DNA from: Bacillota bacterium
GTDB lineage: Bacteria > Bacillota > Clostridia > Lachnospirales > Lachnospiraceae
Reading direction: 5' to 3'
Assembly: GCA_023419655.1 (NCBI GenBank)
Contig: JAEZXP010000050.1
Location: forward strand, 1 to 7,133
Length of the DNA stretch: 7,133 nt
The stretch's first letter is position 1. Each line of letters begins with the position of its first letter. Position numbers and translations under genes: made by a program. The notes under the pieces were generated by a model that worked only from the letters and a program-made list of their open reading frames with translations, was not told the origin of the DNA and did no database searches. Below are positions 1-5,593 of this stretch, piece after piece.

Positions 1-948
1 CTGCTGGTTTATTTCATCCCCATCAATTACAATGTCTGAATCCTTCCACATCTTATCCCACCATTTGGCACTTTCCGCTTTAAGATTATCGTACCGGGCA
101 TTGCCAAAGAAGCTTTCATGCTCCGTACAGCTGCGGGAGAATACTTCTTCCTCCGGTAATATGCCTTTTTTCGATAAGTTCTTAACAACTCGGGTAAGAA
201 CCTGAGGCTTGTTTTGCAATAAGTCAAAGGTGAATTTCTTCATTACCCTCTTTTCCTGAACAATATCCTCCTCATTCTTTACAGAGCCTTCAAAATAACA
301 GCAGGAATATACGGATTGATTTGTATTGATGGTATCCGCAAGAATACTGCAGTATTTTTCCCCGATATTCTTTTCCCTGCAATCCCATAGATTCTTCCCT
401 ACCATCTGATGTATATTTGAAAAATCAAGTCCTGCCGTCACCGCGACCTGTCCTGAAAAATTCAGTGCTGTCATTGTGAGGCGCTGTCCGGCGTAGTGGA
501 CATCCTGCATCGAGAGAAAACGCTCAAATTCAAGCCGAAGCTCCCTCCCATCCTTCAATATCCATGTATAGGAGCGGGTTAATATCCCCGTACGCAAATC
601 CAGTTCCCGCCTGAAATCCTTAAATTCAGATTGGTACAAATCAGCAATTTCTCCGTCAATCTCTATTCTTAGATAGAGCCAGTCAACCGAATTCACGATA
701 AACTCTATCTTATCAATCATACCCTTATATGCGGAGGCTTCGATTTCTCCGATTTCATAAATCCCATTAAAATAGCTTCCAATCAGCCTTTCGCCTGAAT
801 ATCCCTCATCAAAATATCCACGGACCCCCATATACTCATTTCCTAATGAAAATATCGATTCGGATACCAGACAATAGTCGGGATTAAAGCCTTCTTCAAT
901 TATGCTCCATGGATTTGTACGATAATAAACATCTGCTACTTTTGTCAT
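1..948 (-). CDS. GH65 family glycoside phosphorylase, N-terminal part (runs off the window)
   Basis: The frame is open from the start at 948 to base 1, giving 316 residues of a protein whose family usually has about 750-800. The N-terminus carries the GH65 N-terminal beta-sandwich signature: NPWSIIEEGF near residue 12, then SESIFSLGNEYMGVRGYF and IGSYFNGIYE within residues 29-65. Near residue 300 a WWDKMWKDSDI stretch followed by DGDE marks the approach to the helical catalytic barrel. The catalytic Glu and phosphate-binding residues lie outside the window. GH65 enzymes are mostly cytoplasmic inverting phosphorylases that split alpha-glucosides (maltose, trehalose, kojibiose, nigerose and others) into beta-glucose 1-phosphate plus an acceptor; which linkage applies here cannot be read from this part. 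No signal peptide is seen. The ATG at 948 is preferred over the in-frame ATG at 960 because GGAG at 955-958 sits 6 nt before it. It is the last visible gene of the transporter operon, 45 nt after the second permease, which fits use of an imported disaccharide. Confidence 0.88.
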   Translation of the reverse strand, partial: MTKVADVYYRTNPWSIIEEGFNPDYCLVSESIFSLGNEYMGVRGYFDEGYSGERLIGSYFNGIYEIGEIEASAYKGMIDKIEFIVNSVDWLYLRIEIDGEIADLYQSEFKDFRRELDLRTGILTRSYTWILKDGRELRLEFERFLSMQDVHYAGQRLTMTALNFSGQVAVTAGLDFSNIHQMVGKNLWDCREKNIGEKYCSILADTINTNQSVYSCCYFEGSVKNEEDIVQEKRVMKKFTFDLLQNKPQVLTRVVKNLSKKGILPEEEVFSRSCTEHESFFGNARYDNLKAESAKWWDKMWKDSDIVIDGDEINQQ

Positions 949-961
949 GATTTTCTCCATT

Positions 962-987
962 CCTGCTCAAGCGCATCAATGCGCAGG
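962..987 (-). other. Small intercistronic hairpin just ahead of the GH65 ribosome binding site
   Basis: GCGCAT (971-976) and ATGCGC (979-984) are inverted repeats. In the mRNA they can form 5 bp closed by a TTGA tetraloop, and CCT/AGG at the outer ends (962-964 and 985-987) could add a bulged base of the stem. The structure ends 3 nt before the GGAG at 955-958 and has no T-run, so it is not a terminator. It may protect an upstream mRNA end or tune GH65 translation; that role is inference. Confidence 0.35.
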
Positions 988-993
988 TATTTT

Positions 994-1872
994 TTATCCT
1001 TTCAATGCACCGGTTGCCGCACCTTCTGTGATTTTTTTCTGAAAAATTATAAATAAAAGTATTGGCGGAATAATAGAAAACACTACCGCTCTTAAAACCT
1101 CCACCGCCGTCGCATTCGAACCCTGGAATGAGAACAGCCTTACCATAACCGTCTCCTTCCCCGAGCCATTCAAAACCAGATATGGCATCAGAAAATCCGA
1201 CCATGCGGCATTAATTGAGAATATAATAATTACCATTACAATTGCTTTGGAAAGCGGAATGATTATTCTTAAAAACGTCTGTACATAACCAGCTCCATCC
1301 AGTTTTGCCGCTTCAATCAGCTCCTTGGGCAGGCCTTCAAAAAACTGCTTAAATAATATTACATAAAAGGCATTTGCACCCATCATGAACCATAGCGGTA
1401 TATAGGATTGTGTTAAGTGAAGCTTATTAATATTGACAAATAAGGCAACCATACTTGTCATAGGAGGAATTAATAAGCTCCACATAACTAACCCCAGCAC
1501 CATCTTATGTCCTTTCGGCTTCACGATTGCTGTGGCATATGCCAGTAAGCCGTTAAAGAATATGGCGCAAACAGCGGAACCCAGAACTACGATAAAGGAA
1601 TTGATATAGTTGTTAACAAACCTAAGCTCTTTCCACGTCTGAGAAAATAGCAAAAAATTAAACGTTTCAGGCATTATAGACGGGTTGTTATTAAAATCCT
1701 TTATGGTCCTGAAGCTTGCGAGAAATGCCCAAACGATTGGAAATAAGGTCGCAATTATTATGCATATACAAACGATAAATATTATGACACTTAAAATCTT
1801 AGTCCCGGTGGAGTGAAGATCATAAAAGCGAATAGCTCCGTCTTCCTTTTTGCTATACTTTTTAAAATACAT
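994..1872 (-). CDS. Carbohydrate ABC transporter permease, MalG/UgpE-like (CUT1)
   Basis: Inner-membrane subunit of a binding-protein-dependent sugar importer, 292 residues, normal for the family. Hydrophobic segments lie near residues 26-50, 90-115, 125-147, 158-177, 208-230 and 262-278, consistent with six membrane spans. The cytoplasmic EAA loop that docks the ATPase is intact (E187-A-A-K-L-D192-G-A, with the conserved P206). The C-terminus EGAATGALKG is typical of the MalG branch. An earlier in-frame ATG at 1890 would overlap the upstream gene by 8 nt, but AGGAGG at 1879-1884 lies 6 nt before the ATG at 1872, which is therefore chosen. That leaves a 10-nt gap to the upstream permease, whose stop codon overlaps this ribosome binding site, suggesting translational coupling. 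It pairs with the MalF-like permease and the lipoprotein; no ATPase gene is visible, as is common in Firmicutes that share one MsmK-type ATPase. Confidence 0.93.
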   Translation of the reverse strand: MYFKKYSKKEDGAIRFYDLHSTGTKILSVIIFIVCICIIIATLFPIVWAFLASFRTIKDFNNNPSIMPETFNFLLFSQTWKELRFVNNYINSFIVVLGSAVCAIFFNGLLAYATAIVKPKGHKMVLGLVMWSLLIPPMTSMVALFVNINKLHLTQSYIPLWFMMGANAFYVILFKQFFEGLPKELIEAAKLDGAGYVQTFLRIIIPLSKAIVMVIIIFSINAAWSDFLMPYLVLNGSGKETVMVRLFSFQGSNATAVEVLRAVVFSIIPPILLFIIFQKKITEGAATGALKG

Positions 1873-1878
1873 GAAACC

Positions 1879-1884
1879 CCTCCT
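1879..1884 (-). promoter_or_regulatory. Shine-Dalgarno that decides the start of the MalG-like permease
   Basis: A perfect AGGAGG with a 6-nt spacer to the ATG at 1872. It overlaps the TAG stop codon of the upstream permease (1883-1885), so ribosomes finishing that gene sit on this site. It rules against the longer start at 1890. Confidence 0.85.
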
Positions 1885-2797
1885 AATCATCCTTTGACTT
1901 TGTAAGCTTAAAATACAGCCCGCTAAAGATTATCAATATAACGCATATTACAACTGAAGTTGCGGCTGCCATCGGATAATTGAACTCCCTGTTGGCATAG
2001 TTCCAAACCAGCATCATAATCGAAATACTTGCATTGTTGGGCCCGCCCTGTTTTAAAACCAACGGTTCGTATAGAATCTGGAACACCGAAATAATCTGCA
2101 GAATCAGCATCATTTTTCCCAATGACAGGATACTCGGAAGAATAATATGCTTAATCCTGTTGATAACCCCTGCGCCATCGATTGTTGCCGCCTCATATAA
2201 TGCCGGGTCAATATTGCTTATGTTTGCCATATAGATTAAGGTTGTGGCACCGGCTCCCTTCCAAGTAAGAATAAGCACAATAATCGGAATGGTGAGCATT
2301 GTATTGTTCATCCAGACCATCGGTCCGGCTCCGATTTTAGATAATAGAATGTTTAATACACCGGTTCTTCCTTCTCCAAACATGTATTTCCACATAAGCA
2401 CCGTAGCCAGGCCCGGCACGATATTCGGCAGGTATATGCCTACTTTAAAAAAACTTTTAAGATGTACTGTCTCCGTAATCAGAATTGCTAATATCATCGG
2501 TGTAAAAAAACCGATAATTAATGACCATACTATGTAAACAAACGTGTTTTTCAATGCCTTCAAAAATACAGGATATTGAAATAATCGTTCGTAATTATCA
2601 AATCCAACAAATTCTTCTACGCGAAATCCTTTCGCCGTATGTAAGGAGAGTCGAACACTTTCCAATATTGGCTCCCATACAAAAAAAGCAAATAAGATAA
2701 TAGCCGGGAGCATAATCATCCACCCAATAAGGTCTTTTTTTTGCAGCCAGGTTCTTTTTGTTCGTTTGGTATGATTTTCTCCTTTTACCTTGACCAC
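1883..2797 (-). CDS. Carbohydrate ABC transporter permease, MalF/UgpA-like (CUT1)
   Basis: First permease of the importer, 304 residues from a GTG start. The hydrophilic N-terminus rich in Lys, Arg and Thr leads into GWMIMLPAIILFAFFVWEP (residues 25-43), the usual first span of MalF/UgpA proteins. Further spans are near 84-109, 118-138, 168-190, 225-243 and 280-297. The EAA loop is E202-A-A-T-I-D207-G-A with P221. The conserved GGPNNAS turn appears at 251-257. The frame stays open to a TTG at 2860, but AAGGAGGG at 2805-2813 is placed correctly (8 nt after GGAGG) for the GTG at 2797, while the TTG lies in the loop of an mRNA stem-loop with no good ribosome binding site. The binding-protein gene is upstream across a 104-nt gap and the second permease follows after 10 nt. 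Substrate class is sugar by family; the exact sugar is not readable. Confidence 0.92.
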   Translation of the reverse strand: MVKVKGENHTKRTKRTWLQKKDLIGWMIMLPAIILFAFFVWEPILESVRLSLHTAKGFRVEEFVGFDNYERLFQYPVFLKALKNTFVYIVWSLIIGFFTPMILAILITETVHLKSFFKVGIYLPNIVPGLATVLMWKYMFGEGRTGVLNILLSKIGAGPMVWMNNTMLTIPIIVLILTWKGAGATTLIYMANISNIDPALYEAATIDGAGVINRIKHIILPSILSLGKMMLILQIISVFQILYEPLVLKQGGPNNASISIMMLVWNYANREFNYPMAAATSVVICVILIIFSGLYFKLTKSKDD

Positions 2798-2804
2798 TCT
2801 TTTA

Positions 2805-2813
2805 CCCTCCTTT
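2805..2813 (-). promoter_or_regulatory. Shine-Dalgarno that decides the GTG start of the MalF-like permease
   Basis: AAGGAGGG, with 8 nt between GGAGG and the GTG at 2797. This is the best-placed ribosome binding site in the leader and supports a non-ATG start 63 nt inside the longest open frame. Confidence 0.75.
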
Positions 2814-2839
2814 ATTATGCAGAAATTCTTCTTATCATA

Positions 2840-2875
2840 GGTGATGGGGTAATCCTTCAAGAAAACCCCACCACC
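2840..2875 (-). other. Intercistronic stem-loop between the binding-protein and permease genes
   Basis: The mRNA arms 2875-2865 and 2850-2840 pair over 11 bp (10 Watson-Crick pairs and one G-U) around a 14-nt loop. The arms are GC-rich (GGTGGTGGGG and CCCCATCACC). No T-run follows, so it is not a classical rho-independent terminator. It begins 26 nt after the stop of the binding-protein gene. Stem-loops at this position in sugar ABC operons commonly stabilise the upstream mRNA or cause partial termination, giving more binding protein than permease. That role is inferred by analogy with malE-malF. Confidence 0.65.
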
Positions 2876-2901
2876 ATGAGCATTATTTAATTGCCTGAAT
2901 A

Positions 2902-4365
2902 TTATTGATTGATTGTAGTATCAAGAATTGTCTGGTAATTCTCATCCGCCGTCTTCATAAGTGATGCGACGTCTGCATTTTTATCCGTAATAACAGCCTG
3001 AAGTACATTGGTCAGCTGTGCATACATTTCCTGCGTTGCTCCGGGTTCTTCCTGACGAAGGTTACCGGGTTTTTTGAGAATATCAAAGTAGTCATTGTAT
3101 AATCTCATATCTACGTTGGAATATTCAGCAGCAAGCGCATCCTCTGCCGCCTTCAGCTCTTCACTGGCCCATGCAGGGAAACGGGGTATTACAGGTATTC
3201 CGTTATCAACACAATATTGATTGTTCGCCTTGATACCTTCTTCGTTTAATACCGGTCCTTTGCCCATAAGAACGAGATAATCCAGTGCGGCATTAATCTG
3301 TTCAGGTGTGGCATTCTTTGAGAACATATAAGGGGTACCGCCTGATAAGGAGTACTGCTCGCCATTCGGGCCTGCGGGTACAGGTACGATTGATAGTTTA
3401 TCAACGGCAAGTCCGTTATTATAGGTGGGCTGGTTAACCGCATCATTGGCAGCAAGATACATTGCCGCTCCTCCTGTACCTAACTGAGTAAATCCTGTTC
3501 CCCAGTTCTCTACAGTAGGGTCAGCGGTAAGCACATCATATTCCCACTTTAAGGACTTGACATATTCCATGGCTGCAATCGCTTCCGGTGTATCAATATT
3601 GGCAACATATTTTCCATCCGCATCAACCGTTGTTAAAGTTGCACCAAATGCCCATGCTATATTGCTAAAATGCCATCCGCCTGCATTGTCCATTGCTAAC
3701 AGGCATAATCCGGCCGCACCTGTTTTATCTTTAATTGTCTTGGCTGTCTGTGCAAGCTCTTCCCAAGTCTTCGGATAAAGCGGCAGGCCTTCCGCGTTAA
3801 CCAATCCTGCTTCTTCAAATAATTCAACATTAAGCATTAAGCCTAAAGCATAACCATCACGGGGTATACCATAGGTTTTTCCATCCTTTGACATCAGCTC
3901 CTTGATGGAAGGATTAATCTCTTCCAGCCAGCCGCGGGCAGCAAGCTCATCTGTGATGTCGGCAACAAAACCGCCGTTTATCAGCTTCTGCGTATCCGTA
4001 TACCATGTTTCAAAGATTACAGGAAGCGTTCCTGCTTCCGCCTTTGGAACAAAGGTATCAACCGCATATTTATAATATGCCGGAACTACGGTGACATTCG
4101 GATGCGTCTTATTGAAGATATCGACATATCCATTATGTAATTCAATTTCTGCTGTTAAGGTCTCCTCAGGCCAGATACCAAGCGTTAACTCAAATGGTTC
4201 TCCGCCGTCAGGAGTATCTGTTACATCTGCGTCCTTTGCAGGCGCCTTCGTTGCTTTCGGCGTATCTGCTGCCTCCCCATTATCATCCTTCTTACATGCC
4301 GCAAATAAACTTGAGACAAGTACGAGGCACAACATGATACTAACAAGCTTTTTCATTTTTTTCAT
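2902..4365 (-). CDS. Sugar ABC transporter solute-binding lipoprotein (SBP family 1, MalE-like)
   Basis: Extracellular lipid-anchored receptor that captures a sugar and delivers it to the two permeases encoded next. The protein has 487 residues, typical of the family. Residues 1-23 form a lipoprotein signal with a Lys-rich start and a hydrophobic core, ending in LFAAC with the lipidated Cys24. A Thr/Pro/Lys/Asp-rich spacer follows to about residue 57. The mature domain has features of family-1 binding proteins: an opening strand (ELTLGIW, 59-65), a TWEELAQTAKTIKD helix (200-213), the GTGGAAMYLAAND segment (296-308), and VPVPAGPNGEQYSLSGG (327-343). Several aromatic residues (W65, Y98, W121, W231, W238, W288) could stack on sugar rings. 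The ATG at 4365 is chosen because GAAGGG lies 8 nt upstream and the signal peptide is then of normal length; an in-frame GTG at 4383 has no such support. It has its own promoter and two operators. The downstream GH65 suggests an alpha-glucoside ligand, by inference only. Confidence 0.93.
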   Translation of the reverse strand: MKKMKKLVSIMLCLVLVSSLFAACKKDDNGEAADTPKATKAPAKDADVTDTPDGGEPFELTLGIWPEETLTAEIELHNGYVDIFNKTHPNVTVVPAYYKYAVDTFVPKAEAGTLPVIFETWYTDTQKLINGGFVADITDELAARGWLEEINPSIKELMSKDGKTYGIPRDGYALGLMLNVELFEEAGLVNAEGLPLYPKTWEELAQTAKTIKDKTGAAGLCLLAMDNAGGWHFSNIAWAFGATLTTVDADGKYVANIDTPEAIAAMEYVKSLKWEYDVLTADPTVENWGTGFTQLGTGGAAMYLAANDAVNQPTYNNGLAVDKLSIVPVPAGPNGEQYSLSGGTPYMFSKNATPEQINAALDYLVLMGKGPVLNEEGIKANNQYCVDNGIPVIPRFPAWASEELKAAEDALAAEYSNVDMRLYNDYFDILKKPGNLRQEEPGATQEMYAQLTNVLQAVITDKNADVASLMKTADENYQTILDTTINQ

Positions 4366-4388
4366 AATCATTTCCCTTCCCACATATA

Positions 4389-4402
4389 GTTTTACGTTAA
4401 AT
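4389..4402. promoter_or_regulatory. Operator copy 1, downstream site of the transporter promoter
   Basis: Reads GTTTTACGTTAAAT on the plus strand, two mismatches from the palindrome GTTTAACGTTAAAC, with the central CG typical of LacI-family sites. It lies in the 5' leader, 23 nt before the start codon of the binding protein and 62 bp (centre to centre) from operator copy 2. Confidence 0.65.
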
Positions 4403-4450
4403 CCATTAATTTGTAATATTTTATTATCTCTTTTTGTATGTTTTTTATTA

Positions 4451-4464
4451 GTTTAACGCTAAAC
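4451..4464. promoter_or_regulatory. Operator copy 2, over the transcription start of the transporter operon
   Basis: GTTTAACGCTAAAC, one mismatch from the palindrome. It begins 2 nt after the -10 box of the transporter promoter, so a bound protein would cover the start point near 4460 and block RNA polymerase. This is the classical position for a repressor. Confidence 0.75.
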
Positions 4465-4466
4465 CC

Positions 4467-4495
4467 ATTTTAGCATTTGTGCAATATGATGTCAA
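4467..4495 (-). promoter_or_regulatory. SigA-type promoter of the sugar transporter operon
   Basis: A perfect -35 box TTGACA (4495-4490), a 17-nt spacer, then TAAAAT (4472-4467) preceded by TGC, an extended -10. The predicted start is near 4460, leaving a leader of about 95 nt. The 184-nt gap that holds it, 4384-4567, also contains both operators but shows no convincing terminator for the upstream gene. Confidence 0.85.
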
Positions 4496-4567
4496 CAGTT
4501 TTCTTGTTTTATTTTGATTTGTATACCATTGTTTTCATACTATATTTAACATCTGCTAAATTCTTAA

Positions 4568-5206
4568 TTATGCTTCTTTGACCTTCTTTAACCGAACCAG
4601 AACCAATGCCGAACCAACCATTCCAATCATGAAGATAATTGCCATGATATTGGAATCACCGGTCTTAGGGGCTTCTTCCGGTACATTCTCTGCAGGAACT
4701 TCTTCTGCAGCCACGGCTTCTTCTTCCACTGTAATTGTTGCAGCTGCATCATCAGATAAGAAAACATCCTTAATCGTGTAAACACTGGAGCCGCCGTCAA
4801 GTCCCATAAAGTTAATCCATGACAGCATATCAAGACTTTGCTCGCCAACCGGCAGAACGACATCCTGATACTCATCCGACAGTGTAATTCCCAAATCTGC
4901 CAGATTAACAGTATATTTGTCAGAAACAACAATCTGGGCTGTTTTCGTATCACCGGTAGCACTCATAATAATATGAAGATAAGGTGTATCAATTGCAGCA
5001 TCACCAAGATTTAGCTGCGTCCAGTTCCCCGGACCCTGTATGGTACCGTCTACTACTGCTCCTGCGTTAATAAAGCCCGAATTCTGAAATACTCCATCCT
5101 TGACAATCTCTTTTGCAGCCGCAAATACATTCGTTGTCATAAGCGTCAAAATACATAAAGCTGCAATCATTGCCGTAATTCCTTTGAATCCTCTTGATTT
5201 TTTCAT
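4568..5206 (-). CDS. Secreted, wall-anchored-like protein of unrecognised family, possibly carbohydrate-binding
   Basis: A protein of 212 residues that I do not recognise. Residues 1-30 are a signal peptide: basic start, hydrophobic core, cleavage near NVFA-A at 29-31. Residues 33-155 form one compact domain rich in alternating strand-like segments and Gly/Asp turns (GPGNWTQLNLGD, YLHIIMSATGD, VVSDKYTVNL, DVVLPVG, SSVYTIKDVFLSDD), with exposed aromatics W62, Y76, Y98, W130 and Y143. This resembles a beta-sandwich of the carbohydrate-binding kind, but that is inference. An acidic Ala/Glu/Pro linker (155-180) leads to APKTGD (179-184), a hydrophobic span (188-204) and a basic tail (RLKKVK). This is the layout of a sortase anchor with Ala in place of the usual Leu; simple membrane anchoring is the alternative. 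GAGGAGG at 5214-5220, 7 nt before the ATG, supports the start. Its promoter shares paired operators with the transporter operon, so a role in capturing or sensing the same sugar is plausible. No catalytic motif is evident. Confidence 0.88.
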   Translation of the reverse strand: MKKSRGFKGITAMIAALCILTLMTTNVFAAAKEIVKDGVFQNSGFINAGAVVDGTIQGPGNWTQLNLGDAAIDTPYLHIIMSATGDTKTAQIVVSDKYTVNLADLGITLSDEYQDVVLPVGEQSLDMLSWINFMGLDGGSSVYTIKDVFLSDDAAATITVEEEAVAAEEVPAENVPEEAPKTGDSNIMAIIFMIGMVGSALVLVRLKKVKEA

Positions 5207-5266
5207 TTTGAATCCTCCTCATAATAATAATGATAGATAATAAAAGATTAAAGAAAACGATAATTT

Positions 5267-5282
5267 AGTTTAACGTTAAACT
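5267..5282. promoter_or_regulatory. Operator copy 3, perfect 16-bp palindrome in the leader of the surface-protein gene
   Basis: AGTTTAACGTTAAACT is a perfect palindrome and the best copy of the four; its 14-bp core is 5268-5281. It lies about 65 nt downstream of the predicted start point and 62 bp centre to centre from operator copy 4, the same spacing as at the transporter promoter. Confidence 0.8.
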
Positions 5283-5329
5283 TACTATGATGTTACTTCT
5301 TTTACTTTATAAATATATATTTAGCACAA

Positions 5330-5343
5330 ATTTAACGTTCAAC
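5330..5343. promoter_or_regulatory. Operator copy 4, over the transcription start of the surface-protein gene
   Basis: ATTTAACGTTCAAC, two mismatches from the palindrome GTTTAACGTTAAAC. It begins 3 nt after the -10 box, covering the predicted start near 5340, and so mirrors operator copy 2 at the transporter promoter. Confidence 0.7.
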
Positions 5344-5346
5344 TTA

Positions 5347-5375
5347 ATGCTATCATCCATACTCAATTTTGTCAA
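5347..5375 (-). promoter_or_regulatory. SigA-type promoter of the surface-protein gene
   Basis: A perfect -35 TTGACA (5375-5370), a 17-nt spacer and the -10 box TAGCAT (5352-5347), a 4 of 6 match helped by an extended TGA immediately before it. The predicted start near 5340 gives an AT-rich leader of about 134 nt. An alternative, TTGAAC (5342-5337) with TATATA (5319-5314) also at 17 nt, is possible but lacks the match to the transporter promoter architecture. Confidence 0.75.
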
Positions 5376-5496
5376 TATCTTTTATTCATTATCTTCAATA
5401 ATTTCCCATTCTAGTACTAGTTGAATCTAATTTGCCGCTATCCCCTTGCATGTAAATTCACAAGGGCCTATCTTAAACGCTATAAAGAATGACCGC

Positions 5497-5548
5497 AAAA
5501 AACGGCGTGCTTTTCTCCATCCTTTTTAGATGAGAGGAGCACGCCGTT
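5497..5548 (-). terminator. Rho-independent terminator of the GH10 gene
   Basis: In the minus-strand transcript an 11-bp GC-rich stem, AACGGCGTGCT (5548-5538) with AGCACGCCGTT (5511-5501), is followed by a run of T ending at 5497. The 26-nt interior can pair further with small bulges. It lies 45 nt after the xylanase stop codon and separates that gene from the surface-protein promoter. The T-run is much weaker on the plus strand. Confidence 0.88.
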
Positions 5549-5593
5549 CTTTCCAATTATTTTATGATATTAATTGCAAATTCCAATGCAAAA

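Noticed and set aside
1655..1671. TTAAACGTTTCA-like sequence inside the MalG-like permease gene as an operator.
   Set aside because: Only about half of the arm positions match, it lies within a coding region, and there is no promoter nearby.
2034..2537. Plus-strand open frames opposite the permease and other genes, including those opposite GH10 and the binding protein.
   Set aside because: They are antisense shadows of well-supported genes, with no family features and no ribosome binding sites or promoters of their own.
2771..2782. The 12-mer ATGATTTTCTCC (plus strand) occurs here and at 947-958, where it holds the GH65 ribosome binding site and start.
   Set aside because: Here the matching position reads ATA rather than ATG in the sense strand, and the sequence is inside the MalF-like coding region; probably chance similarity in purine-rich sequence.
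2798..2860. A TTG start at 2860 for the MalF-like permease, giving 21 extra residues.
   Set aside because: It lies in the loop of the intercistronic stem-loop without a good ribosome binding site, while a strong one serves the GTG at 2797.
4389..4464. Operators read as CcpA cre sites because of the central CG and partial AGCG match.
   Set aside because: The copies keep TTTAAC/GTTAAA arms rather than the TG...CA flanks and AAGCG core of cre, and the best copy is a perfect GTTTAACGTTAAAC palindrome. A specific LacI-family regulator fits better.
4545..4560. TTTAAC and GCTAAA half-sites separated by 4 nt, resembling a fifth operator.
   Set aside because: The half-sites are split by an insertion that removes the central CG and shifts their phase; the position, upstream of the -35 box, does not fit the layout of the other four.
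5411..5466. CTAGTACTAG palindrome (5411-5420) and a CCCTTG/CAAGGG inverted repeat (5443-5466) between the terminator and the surface-protein promoter.
   Set aside because: The palindrome is a single short copy and the repeat has only 6 bp around a 12-nt loop without a T-run; neither has a recognisable role.
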